Shown one piece after another: positions 45,471-53,884 of a stretch of DNA of 64,000 nucleotides (position 1 is its first letter; each line of letters opens with the position of its first letter). The notes beneath the pieces were generated by a model. That model had not been told where the DNA came from. It saw only the letters and a program-made list of their open reading frames with translations, and ran no database searches. The DNA is taken from NCBI RefSeq assembly GCF_009741265.1, contig NZ_WOWL01000001.1, positions 2,046,001 to 2,110,000 on the forward strand, read 5' to 3'. The position numbers were made by a program, and so were the translations under genes. This DNA comes from Pseudarthrobacter sp. GA104. GTDB lineage: Bacteria; Actinomycetota; Actinomycetes; Actinomycetales; Micrococcaceae.

Positions 45471-45898
45471 GTAGTTCTATTCCGGAGATGCCGCCGAGTG
45501 AGGCGCACCTGAAGGCTGATAACGCCTCGCTGGGTGAGCTGCTCGGGGACGTGACCCGCGACCTGTCCACGCTGATGCGCCAGGAAGTGGAACTCGCCAA
45601 GGCCGAACTCAAACAATCCGCGACCAAGGCCGGCAAGGGCTCGGGCATGCTCGCCGGCGCAGGCGTGGCCGGGCACTTCGTGCTCGTCTTCCTGTCCCTG
45701 GCCCTGATGTTCGCCCTCGGCGCCCTGATGCCCCTGGGCTGGGCCGCCCTGATCGTCGCCGTGGTCTGGGGCATCACCGCCGCGGTCCTGGCCTCGATCG
45801 GGCGCAAGGAACTCAAACAGATCAAGGGCCTGCCCCAGACCGGCGAGACCCTGTCCGAAATTCCCCCAACCCTAAAACCAGGTGAGGTAAACCGATGA
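45467..45898 (+). CDS. Phage-holin-superfamily (DUF1469-like) membrane protein
   Basis: A 143-residue protein. An amphipathic N-terminus (LGDVTRDLSTLMRQEVELAKAELKQ) precedes two membrane helices (about 62-84 and 88-110), the typical layout of the actinobacterial phage_holin_3_6/DUF1469 group. It is not evidence for a prophage. The GTG start overlaps the previous stop. It probably acts in the membrane with its two operon partners. Confidence 0.85.
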   Translation: MSSSIPEMPPSEAHLKADNASLGELLGDVTRDLSTLMRQEVELAKAELKQSATKAGKGSGMLAGAGVAGHFVLVFLSLALMFALGALMPLGWAALIVAVVWGITAAVLASIGRKELKQIKGLPQTGETLSEIPPTLKPGEVNR

Positions 45899-46557
45899 GC
45901 GATAACCCGGACGCAATCCGTTCAGACATAGAAGCCACCCGCGCCCGCCTGGGCACCAACGTTGACGCGGTCGCCGACAAAGTCACCCCGTCCAACATCG
46001 TCCACCGCCAAACCGACAAAGTAAAAGACGCGGTCACCGGCGTGAAGGAGAAAATCATGGGCACAGCAGACTCAGCCACCAACACCGTCAACGACCGGAT
46101 GCACTCCGGCGCCGGGCACACCAGCAACGCGATGCACTCCACCGGGGACACCCTGCACGGGGCCAGGGACAACGTGGCCTCCACGCTGTCCGACGCCGGC
46201 ACCGCGATCTCCAACGCCCCGGACCAGGTCAAAGCCAAAACCCAGGGCAACCCCCTGGCCGCGGGCCTGATCGCGTTCGGCGCCGGGATGCTCATCTCCT
46301 CCCTGATCCCCGCCAGCGACAAGGAACGCGAGGCAGCCCAGCAGCTCAAGACCGCCGCCGAGCCCCTCGCCACCCAGGTCACCGACGCCGCCAAGGACAT
46401 GGCCCAGGACCTCAAGGAACCCGCCCAGCAAGCCATGGAAAACGTCAAAGCCACCGCCGCCGACGCCGCCCAAAACGTCAAAACCGAAGGCCAACACGCC
46501 GCCACCGACGTCAAAGACCGCGCCACAGACGCCACAGACCACGTCAAAAACACCTAG
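45895..46557 (+). CDS. DUF3618 domain protein
   Basis: A 220-residue protein. The N-terminal SDNPDAIRSDIEATRARLG block is the DUF3618 signature. A hydrophobic segment (NPLAAGLIAFGAGMLISSLIP, about 119-140) is flanked by long Ala/Asp/Lys helices resembling LEA-type repeats (DAAKDMAQDLKEPAQQAMENV). ATGA overlap with the holin-like gene. Likely a stress-related membrane scaffold. Confidence 0.85.
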   Translation: MSDNPDAIRSDIEATRARLGTNVDAVADKVTPSNIVHRQTDKVKDAVTGVKEKIMGTADSATNTVNDRMHSGAGHTSNAMHSTGDTLHGARDNVASTLSDAGTAISNAPDQVKAKTQGNPLAAGLIAFGAGMLISSLIPASDKEREAAQQLKTAAEPLATQVTDAAKDMAQDLKEPAQQAMENVKATAADAAQNVKTEGQHAATDVKDRATDATDHVKNT

Positions 46558-46579
46558 GCCAAACACCTAGGACGTGACA

Positions 46580-46619
46580 GCAGGGAAGGCCGGCTCCGCA
46601 CGGAGCCGGCCTTCCCTGC
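46580..46619. terminator. Strong bidirectional terminator
   Basis: A perfect 19-bp stem with a two-base loop lies between the convergent DUF3618 gene and the gene at 46636. Confidence 0.8.
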
Positions 46620-46635
46620 GTTTGTGCAGTACAGG

Positions 46636-47385
46636 CTAGCGCTTGCCCTTTTTCCGGGAGCCCTTGCCCCGGCCCTTGTCCGGGTTCGGGGCGTACCGCT
46701 GGGCAACCTTGGGCGCCTTCTTGGCTCCGGTTCCGCGCCGGTCCGGCTTGGGATCCTTCTTTACCTTCGTTGGCTGCGCCGAAGGCTGGCGGGAACTCTG
46801 CGCCGTCCGGCCGCGTACGATCCCGATGAATTCCTCGATCACTTCGTCCGTGGAATCCGCGGGCCACACCAAGGCGATTTCCGTGCCTGGGGCGCCTGTC
46901 AGCCGCCGCGCCACGGTGTCCTTGACGTTGAAATGCCGGGCAACGGACATCGGCAGGATCACCAGGCCGGCCCCTGAGGCCACCACCTGAAGGGCAGCTT
47001 CGGGCCCGCCCATTTCCGCCACGTCCAGGAAGGTTTCTTCGCCAAGGTCCGCGAGGGCCACCTCTTCAAAGACCGAAATTTCGTGGCCCTTGGGCGCCAC
47101 CACCACCGGCTGCTCCTCATAGAGCGGAATGACGTTCAGGCCCTCGCGCTCCACGGGAAGCCGGACAAAGCTGAGCTCGGCGGAACCGTTGCGCAGCACT
47201 TCAACCTGCGCGCCGTCGTCGGACATAAAAGACTCCAGCGGGACATCCAGAACGCGCTCTTCCCAGCGGCGGATCCACTTCCCGGGCGTCACGCCGGCCA
47301 CGTAGGCGAACCGGAGCACGCGGGGTGCCTCCTGCTCCGGAGATTCAGCGGGGGCAGGGCTGTGGGGGATGTTGTCGGAGGGCAC
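46636..47385 (-). CDS. LysR-type substrate-binding-domain protein lacking a DNA-binding domain
   Basis: A 249-residue protein. Residues about 20-190 match the LysR effector-binding fold (LRFAYVAGVTPGKWIRRW, PLYEEQPVVVAPKGH, AALQVVASGAGLVILP), but no helix-turn-helix precedes it. The C-terminal 45 residues are strongly basic (KKDPKPDRRGTGAKKAPK, RGKGSRKKGKR). The start is probably GTG 47385, close to the divergent DUF5997 promoter. This pairing with DUF5997 recurs in Actinobacteria. Nucleic-acid binding by the tail is possible. Confidence 0.75.
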   Translation of the reverse strand: MPSDNIPHSPAPAESPEQEAPRVLRFAYVAGVTPGKWIRRWEERVLDVPLESFMSDDGAQVEVLRNGSAELSFVRLPVEREGLNVIPLYEEQPVVVAPKGHEISVFEEVALADLGEETFLDVAEMGGPEAALQVVASGAGLVILPMSVARHFNVKDTVARRLTGAPGTEIALVWPADSTDEVIEEFIGIVRGRTAQSSRQPSAQPTKVKKDPKPDRRGTGAKKAPKVAQRYAPNPDKGRGKGSRKKGKR

Positions 47386-47422
47386 GTCTTCACAGTACCG
47401 TCCGCCCGGATACCCTTGAAGC

Positions 47423-47827
47423 ATGACCTCTGCAAACTCCCAGTCCATGAAGCCGGCCACCGTTGCCAAGAAACTTGGCATCTATCTGCCCGCAACACCG
47501 CAGGAGTTCCAGGATTCAACCATCACGCGTGCCGAGTTCGCCGAGCTCCAGGCCAACCCGCCGGAGTGGCTCGCCGAGCTGCGACGCAACGGCCCGCATC
47601 CGCGCCCGGTGGTGGCGCAGAAGCTGAACGTTTCCATCAGCGGGCTGGCCCGTGGCGGCGTCGAGGAAGCGCTGACGACGGCGGAAATCACCGCGCTGCT
47701 CCAGGCTCCCCCGCAGTGGCTGGTCACCGAGCGCGCCACGCACGCCGCCGTCCGGGCCGAGGCCCAGCGCGTCAAGGAAGAAGCTTCCAAGAAGGAAGCC
47801 AAGAAGGCCCGCGCCAAGGCCGAATAA
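47423..47827 (+). CDS. DUF5997 family protein
   Basis: A 134-residue protein starting MTSANSQSMKPATVAKKLG, then IYLPATPQEFQ and PPEWLAELRRNGPHPRPVVAQKL, which match DUF5997. A Lys/Ala-rich tail ends it. TTCACA (47389-47394) and TACCCT (47411-47416) form a promoter whose start would be at the ATG, so the mRNA is probably leaderless. Divergent from the LysR-like gene by 37 bp. Confidence 0.8.
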   Translation: MTSANSQSMKPATVAKKLGIYLPATPQEFQDSTITRAEFAELQANPPEWLAELRRNGPHPRPVVAQKLNVSISGLARGGVEEALTTAEITALLQAPPQWLVTERATHAAVRAEAQRVKEEASKKEAKKARAKAE

Positions 47828-47887
47828 CCGCCCAAAACCTAGGCTTGTCAGGGCAGGCCTGCCTCACGGCTACCCCGCCAGGAGGCG

Positions 47888-48268
47888 TCAGTCCTGGTGC
47901 AGCTGGACGAAGTTCCCGCAGCCGTCGTCGAACACGGCGCTGATCCCGGAAGGATCTTCCGTGGGGCCGCTCTTGAAGCTGACCCCGGCCGCGAGCAGGC
48001 GCTCGTACTCAGCCTGCACATCCGGGACGCCGAACACTATGGCGGGGAGCCCGGCGTCATGCACTGCATTCATGTACGTGGCGCCGATGGGGTTGTCGCT
48101 GGGCTCCAGCAGCAGCCCGACAGATCCGCTGCCGGCGCCCGGGTCCTTGATGATGTAAAGGTTGTACTCCGGCATGGCCATCAGGGTCTCAAAGCCCAGG
48201 GTCCCTGTGTAGAAGGCGTGGGCGGCGGCCGGGTCCTTGACGTGGATGCTGCACATTTTGATTCTCAT
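47888..48268 (-). CDS. VOC/glyoxalase-family protein
   Basis: A 126-residue single-chain vicinal-oxygen-chelate protein with two beta-alpha-beta-beta-beta halves: MCSIHVKDPAAAHAFYTGTLGF at the start and VFDDGCGNFVQLHQD at the end. It resembles the bleomycin-resistance/glyoxalase group whose members form dimers around a metal site. ATG 48268 is the natural start. Substrate unknown. Confidence 0.85.
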   Translation of the reverse strand: MRIKMCSIHVKDPAAAHAFYTGTLGFETLMAMPEYNLYIIKDPGAGSGSVGLLLEPSDNPIGATYMNAVHDAGLPAIVFGVPDVQAEYERLLAAGVSFKSGPTEDPSGISAVFDDGCGNFVQLHQD

Positions 48269-48423
48269 GGTCCCACGGTACGGTGCCTTGCCCCGGGCAG
48301 AAAGGGACTTCCGGGCGTGCCCTGAACCCGGGGTTCCGGCCATTGACCGGGCGGCCGGAAAACGTTGCAATGGAAGAACCACCCGGGCTTGTTTGTCCGG
48401 GCCTTCAATGCCGGAGGTGCAAG

Positions 48424-49035
48424 ATGTCAGACATGGCGGAAGCCGCAGTGCAGGGCGTGCTGCAGGGGACAGGTGCGGTGGTTTTGTGCGGCCTGGTGCT
48501 GGTGGCCAGCGTGGCGGCCACGGTCTTTGTCATCCGGCGCCGTTCCCTCCTCGCGCGGGAGGACAATGCTGAACGGTCGGACCAGCTCTTCTGGGATCTG
48601 TTCCTGGGCGCATGCGTGGCTGTTCCCGCCTTGCTGATCCCGGCGTTCATATCCCCTTGGGCAGGACTGTTCCTTGGCGGTGCTGGTGTGGCTGCCGGAG
48701 TGGCTGCGTACCGGAGCAGCCCGCGGTACTTCGCGTGGCGCAGCGGCCGCCGGGAATCCCTGCAGCAGGTGGCCGCGCACCAGGAAGCGCAGGCGCGCCA
48801 CGACGAACTGATCGCGCGGTGGCGCCGGTACGAGCTGGATCCGGCCTGCCTGATCGATTACCCGGCACTGACCGATGTCCGGACACCGGAAACCTCCGCC
48901 CTCATCAAGGCAATGCGGCAGGCTGAGGCGCTGCGCATGGCCCCCCAACAGGGGTATCCCGACGCCGTCACCAGCCTCGGTGCCACCCTCGCCGCCGCCG
49001 AGAGGGCAGCAGGCATCCCCGCCGAGCAGGCTTAG
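48424..49035 (+). CDS. Hypothetical membrane protein, 203 aa
   Basis: Three hydrophobic segments (about 15-37, 58-78 and 79-97) followed by a basic/helical cytoplasmic domain (ESLQQVAAHQEAQARHDELIARWRRYELDP). GGAGGTG five bases before ATG 48424 sets the start. The last 75 residues resemble a conserved actinobacterial hypothetical but no family is recognised. Confidence 0.7.
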   Translation: MSDMAEAAVQGVLQGTGAVVLCGLVLVASVAATVFVIRRRSLLAREDNAERSDQLFWDLFLGACVAVPALLIPAFISPWAGLFLGGAGVAAGVAAYRSSPRYFAWRSGRRESLQQVAAHQEAQARHDELIARWRRYELDPACLIDYPALTDVRTPETSALIKAMRQAEALRMAPQQGYPDAVTSLGATLAAAERAAGIPAEQA

Positions 49036-49100
49036 GGCCGGACGTTACCCGTTGTGTCGCTTCCATGGAACGGAGCGCGCAGCGGCGATAGCATCCGAAG

Positions 49101-49709
49101 ATGGATCCTCAGGAATTGCCAACCCGTGACCAGTTCGGCCGGCTGCTGGAAGACCGCGGGGTCTGGCGGCAGGCCACGACGCTTGCGGCCGCCGGCGAAC
49201 TGACCGCCCGGTGGCTGGAAGGGGCAAGCCAGTACCAGCCGGGCACGTTCGCGCCCGGCTTCGACGATGAAACCCGGCCGCTTGCTGCTGCCCTCGCCGA
49301 GCTGAACCGAAACGGGATTTTCACGAAGGAGTCCCAGCCCGGCATCAGGACCGAATCGGCTGCGCAGCGGCAGTACGTAACAGGATTCTGCTCCGCCGCC
49401 GCGGCCACTGCGCTGCTGGCCCTGTCCACCCGCACGGAACTGGTGACGGTGGCCCATGCTCCCGGTGAGGCCAGCAGCGCAGCAATACCTGTGACCCTGG
49501 CCGGGACAGAAGTGACCACGGTCCTCGGGTCAAGCGAAAATCCGGTGGAGGAGGAGCAGGTCCAGGACTGGGCGGACGAAACCAACGATGCCCTGGCCCT
49601 GCTGCTGTCCGACTCCTGGTACGTGGAGGTCTTCGATCCCGCCTGGGGACGGAATGATCTCCTGCTGCCGGAGGTTCTCGCAGCGCTGCAAAGGGTGGAG
49701 CTGGACTAA
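49101..49709 (+). CDS. Hypothetical protein, 202 aa
   Basis: A soluble acidic protein. Residues about 8-65 hold RDQFGRLLEDRGVWRQAT and EGASQYQPGTFAPGFDDETRPL, and RQYVTGFCS follows near 92. TAGCAT ends six bases before the ATG with no ribosome site, so it may be leaderless. Its stop overlaps the convergent PNPOx-type gene by four bases. Family not recognised with confidence. Confidence 0.65.
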   Translation: MDPQELPTRDQFGRLLEDRGVWRQATTLAAAGELTARWLEGASQYQPGTFAPGFDDETRPLAAALAELNRNGIFTKESQPGIRTESAAQRQYVTGFCSAAAATALLALSTRTELVTVAHAPGEASSAAIPVTLAGTEVTTVLGSSENPVEEEQVQDWADETNDALALLLSDSWYVEVFDPAWGRNDLLLPEVLAALQRVELD

Positions 49710-50188
49710 AGCTCCACCGTGCCGCTCTCGCCGACACTCATCCGGCTGTTGGTGACCTTGGACTTGGCCCACTGGAGCACCGTGGCGCCCGTTCCGCCAG
49801 GGCTGGTCCAGTATTCGGCTGAGTCGGAGTCGATCCGGAGCAGGCACACCTCGGGGGTGTCCGGTCCGTCGGGGAACCACGCTTCGACAGCCTGGTTCCA
49901 CATTTCACGGATCTTTGCCCGGTCCGTCACCACCTCCGCGGTCCCCGCGACGGAAACCCACTCGGTGTTCTTGCCAAAGGAAACGTTAACGCGCGGGTCA
50001 GCCCGGACATGCGCAACCTGTGAGGTGCCGAGGCCCGTGAAGAACCACATGTCGCCGTCGTCCTTAACATCCTGGACGGCGAGCGGCCGGCTGACGAGTG
50101 CGCCTTCCTCGTTGATGGTAGTCAACATCCCGATGTGGGAGTGGTTGATGATGTCCGTAACCTTGCTGATGCTCCCGGTGTCGGTCAT
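49706..50188 (-). CDS. PNPOx-like general stress protein
   Basis: A 160-residue split-barrel flavin-binding protein. GMLTTINEEGALVSRPLAVQ and DMWFFTGLGTSQVAHVRADP match the general-stress-protein-26 branch of the pyridoxamine-phosphate-oxidase fold, which binds FMN or F420. A perfect GTAAGCATGCTTAC palindrome lies 53 bp upstream, linking it to the MarR locus at 44 kb. Confidence 0.85.
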   Translation of the reverse strand: MTDTGSISKVTDIINHSHIGMLTTINEEGALVSRPLAVQDVKDDGDMWFFTGLGTSQVAHVRADPRVNVSFGKNTEWVSVAGTAEVVTDRAKIREMWNQAVEAWFPDGPDTPEVCLLRIDSDSAEYWTSPGGTGATVLQWAKSKVTNSRMSVGESGTVEL

Positions 50189-50240
50189 GTCTCACCTCAT
50201 TCGTCTGCGTGCGGGGACGCTCCCCACCGCCAGCCTATTG

Positions 50241-50254
50241 GTAAGCATGCTTAC
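50241..50254. promoter_or_regulatory. Perfect 14-bp MarR-type palindrome
   Basis: GTAAGCATGCTTAC lies just upstream of the PNPOx-like gene. It is the best copy of the palindrome family found at 44417-44428 and 44541-44554. Confidence 0.6.
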
Positions 50255-50277
50255 ATTCCAGCCGGGCCGGTCCCGCT

Positions 50278-51663
50278 TTAGGCCGGAACGGGCAACTTCG
50301 CTGCTTCGCGGATGCTGGCAGCGGTGCGGAGCCCCATCCGGATTGCGCCGTCCACGTGCTGGTAGCCTTCCGCGGCGAGGTCGGAGGAGGACCAGTAGAT
50401 GGGTCCGACCGGCACGTGCTGGTCCTTGCCGTAGCGGTGAAGCCCGCCGAGGTCGTAGCTGGAGGCATAGGCGCCGCGGGTCCATTCCTCCGAGCCCCAG
50501 TCGGACTCGTAGTAGACCTCGGGCTCAAGCGCTTCAGCGCCGAGGAAGCCGGCGATCGACTCCAGGATGGCACGCTGGCGTTCGTCGGCACCCAACTCGA
50601 AGACGGCGTCGGCCTTTTCATCGGAGACGAAGCCCACCAGGGTGCCCCTGGTATCGCCGAAGTTGGTGTTGTCGTAAACCTCCTGGACTAGGGACCCGGC
50701 GCCGAAGCAGGTGCCGGAGAGGCCGGAGTTCCGCCAGAACGGGCGGCTGTAGACGGCATGGACCTTGATGACCAGGCCCAGGGACTGGTGCTGGTGCATC
50801 TGGTGCTGGCGGCGCGGCAGCGGCGGGTTGAAGGAGACCCGCGAGTAGAGGTTGGGCGGCACCGCCATGATCACGAACCGGGCGTTGACGGTGGCACGGT
50901 CCGATTCGACGGTGACGCGGTGGCCGCCGTCGGCGTCCGGCTCCCAGTTGATGGTACGCACCGGAGAGTTAAGGACGACGTCGTCCCCCAGCTCCTGCGC
51001 CAGCAGCAGCGAGACCTGCTGCATGCCGCCCACAACACGCCGGTCCAGGATGAAGTCCTCGTCCGTGAGGTGGGTGAAGGACCCCGCGGAGGCGGCCATC
51101 AGCACAGCCTGCAGGGCGGAGAAGGCGTGGGCCGGCTTGGTGAGCATGCCGCCGGCGATGAAGAGGCCGATGTTGCTGCAGGCCTCTTCATTCGCGGAGT
51201 GCCGGCGCAGCCAGTGGTGGAAGGAGACGGTGTCCAGTTCCCGGGCCTTGGGGTGGGCCCAGGGCTCGGTGGGGCCGATCTCGGCGGCGAGGCCATCCAG
51301 CAGGCCGATGAGCTTGTTCATTTCGACTTCGGTGTCCGGGTCCACGGGGAAGGTGTCGCCGGCGTAGCGGACCGGGATGCCATCCTTGCCGATGTACATG
51401 GAATCGCCCTCCCGGTAGCGCGGGTAGGTCCGGAGGCCGAGTTCCTGGAGGAGGTCCAGGAGCACGGTTTGGTCCGGGGAAACCCACTGGCCGCCGATTT
51501 CGAGCATGGCCCCGTCCACGGTGTCGGTCCAGGTGCGGCCGCCTACGCGGTCGCGGGCCTCCAGCACGGCGACGCTGAGGCCGGCCTTCTTCAGTTCGCG
51601 GGCTGCGGTGAGTCCCGAGGGCCCGGCTCCGACGACCACGACGTCGCGGTTCAGGTTCAGCAT
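50278..51663 (-). CDS. puo: Putrescine oxidase (FAD amine oxidase)
   Basis: A 461-residue flavin amine oxidase converting putrescine to 4-aminobutanal, ammonia and hydrogen peroxide. It shows VVVVGAGPSGLTAARELKK (FAD), EARDRVGGRTWTD, LEIGGQWVSPDQT, ASAGSFTHLTDEDFILD, RRQHQMHQHQSLGLVIKVHA and GYQHVDGAIRMG, all very close to Rhodococcus/Kocuria putrescine oxidase. ATG 51663 has GAGAGGA upstream; the longer frame crosses into the TetR gene. The promoter and TetR-type operator lie directly upstream. Confidence 0.93.
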   Translation of the reverse strand: MLNLNRDVVVVGAGPSGLTAARELKKAGLSVAVLEARDRVGGRTWTDTVDGAMLEIGGQWVSPDQTVLLDLLQELGLRTYPRYREGDSMYIGKDGIPVRYAGDTFPVDPDTEVEMNKLIGLLDGLAAEIGPTEPWAHPKARELDTVSFHHWLRRHSANEEACSNIGLFIAGGMLTKPAHAFSALQAVLMAASAGSFTHLTDEDFILDRRVVGGMQQVSLLLAQELGDDVVLNSPVRTINWEPDADGGHRVTVESDRATVNARFVIMAVPPNLYSRVSFNPPLPRRQHQMHQHQSLGLVIKVHAVYSRPFWRNSGLSGTCFGAGSLVQEVYDNTNFGDTRGTLVGFVSDEKADAVFELGADERQRAILESIAGFLGAEALEPEVYYESDWGSEEWTRGAYASSYDLGGLHRYGKDQHVPVGPIYWSSSDLAAEGYQHVDGAIRMGLRTAASIREAAKLPVPA

Positions 51664-51698
51664 GATGTCCTCTCTTGGGTTCCTTTGCCGGGAACCAG

Positions 51699-51719
51699 TA
51701 AATGAATGACGTTCATTTA
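51699..51719. promoter_or_regulatory. TetR-type operator between puo and the TetR gene
   Basis: TAAATGAA and TTCATTTA arms flank five bases, identical in arms and spacing to the core of the aguA operator. On the puo strand, TATAGT (51725-51730) and TTCCGG (51748-51753, 17 bp apart) form a promoter whose start site falls inside the operator. Confidence 0.75.
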
Positions 51720-51768
51720 TGAGAACTATAGCTGTTTGGCTCCGGGACCGGAAGTGCCGGATGGAATA

Positions 51769-52503
51769 ATGCTGGAGACCACCGACGAAAGGCCAGTGAT
51801 GCCGGCAGGACCAGCTGTACAGGGACGCTCCGTGGGGAATTCCGGGACCCCCGCTGGAAATGCGGGGGCCAGGAGGCGGGCGGGACGGCCGTCCGCCGCA
51901 CTGCTGGACAAGGCGGGGATCACGGCGGCGGCGCTGGAACTCATCAACCGCAAGGGCTACGACGGCCTCACCATGGCGGGCCTGGCCAAGGAACTGGACG
52001 TGGCGCCGTCGGCCCTTTACAACCATGTGGCCTCGAAAAGGGACGTCCTGCTCCTGGTGGAGGACCATTTGACCTCACTGGTGGATGTGTCCGATTTTGG
52101 CTCGGCTCCCTGGGAAGAGGCGGTACGAAGCTGGGCGTGGAGCTACCGGAATGTCTTCGCCCGGCATACGCCGCTCATTCCGGTCATTGCCGTGCTTCCG
52201 GTGACGGACGCGCCGCAGACGCTGGCGATGTACGAGACCGTGAGCAAGGGATTTCTCGACGCCGGATTCCCGCAGGATCGGGTGGTGTCCTCGATCGTGG
52301 CACTGGAGTCCTTTATTTTCGGCTCCGCATACGACGTCACGGCACCGGCGGATATTTTCGATTCGGGCACGATGGCCGGCTCGACGCCTCATTTCACCGC
52401 CGCCGTGCGGAGTGCGGCGAATAACGACCGGTCCCCCGCGGATGCGGCTTTCAGTCTGGGGCTCGAGGCGCTGATTTCGGGGCTGGGTGCGCTGCGGGGG
52501 TAG
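51769..52503 (+). CDS. TetR-family regulator, probable polyamine-regulon repressor
   Basis: About 244 residues. The DNA-binding helix-turn-helix is YDGLTMAGLAKELDVAPSALYNHV; residues after about 110 form the ligand-binding helical domain. Three starts are possible: ATG 51706 inside the operator, 51769, or 51799 (AAAGG upstream). Divergent from puo across a shared operator, it is the obvious repressor of puo, itself and the aguA operon. The inducer is probably putrescine, agmatine or a derived aldehyde. Confidence 0.87.
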   Translation: MLETTDERPVMPAGPAVQGRSVGNSGTPAGNAGARRRAGRPSAALLDKAGITAAALELINRKGYDGLTMAGLAKELDVAPSALYNHVASKRDVLLLVEDHLTSLVDVSDFGSAPWEEAVRSWAWSYRNVFARHTPLIPVIAVLPVTDAPQTLAMYETVSKGFLDAGFPQDRVVSSIVALESFIFGSAYDVTAPADIFDSGTMAGSTPHFTAAVRSAANNDRSPADAAFSLGLEALISGLGALRG

Positions 52504-52514
52504 GAGCTGCGGTG

Positions 52515-52996
52515 ACGCTGAGCAGTCAGCTAGGAAAGACTCCGGCCGCATCCGCTCGATGTAGAGCTCCAGTCCGATCTTGTCTTGGTGCGCCAGTGGC
52601 CGCACCGCACTCTCGAACAGATGGAGACCGGCGGTCCAGTCATCCCAAAGCCCGTCGCTCATGACGAGGTCCGTTCTCGATCTCAGCGCCCGGACGGCAG
52701 CGGCTATCAAGACCGCTGTAACTACCTCGTCCTAAGGCCGGTTCCAAGTCTTACTAGACCCAGTCATCCTTGGATATCCGAGCTTCCTGGCGCTCCGCAG
52801 ATGGAATGTTTCGAATGCTTTGCCGGCAGCCTTGAGGCCGTTCAACCGGATAGCCTAATGCTCAGGGATGATGGAAAGTCCTTGGCCGTTCGGGCCGCAG
52901 ATGGTTACGGCCTGATGCTGCCACGATCATGCGCGCATCAGCGATTACCTCGGCAGTCGCCCTCAGGCCAGGAAAGTAGTAGCGGGTATAGCCCAT
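52515..52996 (-). pseudogene. Decayed MGYTHY-type hypothetical gene
   Basis: From ATG 52996 the minus strand reads MGYTRYYFPGLRATAEVIAD and continues to a stop at 52862. One frameshift restores a reading (ICGPNGQGLSIIPE, then IRLNGLKAAGKAFETFHL, DEVVTAVLIAAAVRAL, MSDGLWDDWTAG) interrupted by two in-frame stops. The order fits a known actinobacterial hypothetical family often found on mobile DNA. It is clearly broken. The remaining 52997-53335 stretch holds no recognisable gene. Confidence 0.65.
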
Positions 52997-53120
52997 GGCG
53001 CTCCCTGTTCACGTCATACTGCACAAACGGCCTGGCGAATGCTCCACCCCAAGCGAGGCGTCGGCCATCTCACTTCGGGATGGCTCCAATAGGGTTCTCG
53101 GAACACCTTCCATTTTGAAT

Positions 53121-53147
53121 GCCGATAACCTACGTTATGTAAAGCTA
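53121..53147. repeat. Dyad site A, similar to site B at 53860
   Basis: GCCGATAACCTACGTTATG followed by TAAAGCTA. It contains ATAAC-N4-GTTAT and shares nearly all its bases with site B in the same orientation. Possible resolvase-binding or recombination site. Confidence 0.45.
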
Positions 53148-53335
53148 CGCAGGGGAGCGGGATCGCCGTGTGCTCGAAACCAGACTCTTGGCAGGCACTT
53201 CACCCGACACAGCCCAATCATTGCGAGGCCTAGCCTTTGAGATCTGTCTGCCCGCCTTATGGTGTGAATGTGCTGGGCAGCGACTTGGATTCATAATGCC
53301 CGACTCCCTGATAACTGATGACGATTGAGGACTAA

Positions 53336-53761
53336 ATGAGCTTGCGGGAAAAATGGGCCGATCAGGAGCGGGAACGCCAGGCGGCCAATGAGGAACGCGT
53401 CCGGGTGCGCGAAGCAGAACGGGCTAAAGAAGCGTACAAAAACAGCCCTGTGGGCCTCGCAGAGACGGCATACCAAAATGGAGACCAGTTCTTTCAGGTC
53501 GAGATGGAAGTAAGTTCTCTGGCTGGCTCACACTCTTCGTTCGGGTCCTCCGAAAACCGCCTGGTCCAGGCTGCTTCGACTGCTGTAACCCTGGGGCAGA
53601 TCGAAGCCCTTGGCTGGCATCTTGAGCACGCCGGTTATGTCTTCGTGGAAACCGGGTCGACTTCTACCAACCGTGTGCTGGCAACTGGGCAGGGCGTAGT
53701 CACCAAGGGTCATGTCGCAGGAATCTATCTGTTCAGGCGTGCCGGGCAAAAGAAGATCTGA
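53336..53761 (+). CDS. Hypothetical protein between the two dyad sites, 141 aa
   Basis: The first 45 residues form a charged helix (REKWADQERERQAANEER, then RVREAERAKEAYK). The rest is an alpha/beta domain (QFFQVEMEVSSLAGSH, EALGWHLEHAGYVFVETGS, GHVAGIYLFRR). GAGG is well spaced before the ATG. No family recognised. It lies between two directly repeated dyad sites upstream of a resolvase, so it may be cassette cargo. Confidence 0.65.
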   Translation: MSLREKWADQERERQAANEERVRVREAERAKEAYKNSPVGLAETAYQNGDQFFQVEMEVSSLAGSHSSFGSSENRLVQAASTAVTLGQIEALGWHLEHAGYVFVETGSTSTNRVLATGQGVVTKGHVAGIYLFRRAGQKKI

Positions 53762-53859
53762 GTCAGCTGAAGGGCAAGAGAGGTGCTTCGACCCATGAGG
53801 CCAGCCCGGCCGGAGTGTCTACAAGGGGTCAACCGCTCCCCCTACTCAAATTTGGTCAG

Positions 53860-53884
53860 GCCGATAGCCACGTTATGTAAACTA
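53860..53884. repeat. Dyad site B, similar to site A at 53121
   Basis: GCCGATAGCCACGTTATG then TAAACTA, matching site A apart from one substitution and two single-base gaps. It lies about 160 bp before the resolvase start, the usual place for a res site. Confidence 0.45.

Noticed and set aside
45467..45898. Prophage signal from the holin-like gene
   Set aside because: No other phage genes nearby; this family is chromosomal in Actinobacteria and sits in a stress cassette.
52585..53118. Plus-strand ORF of 177 codons after the TetR gene
   Set aside because: No ribosome site and no family features; the minus strand of most of this stretch reads as a decayed gene.
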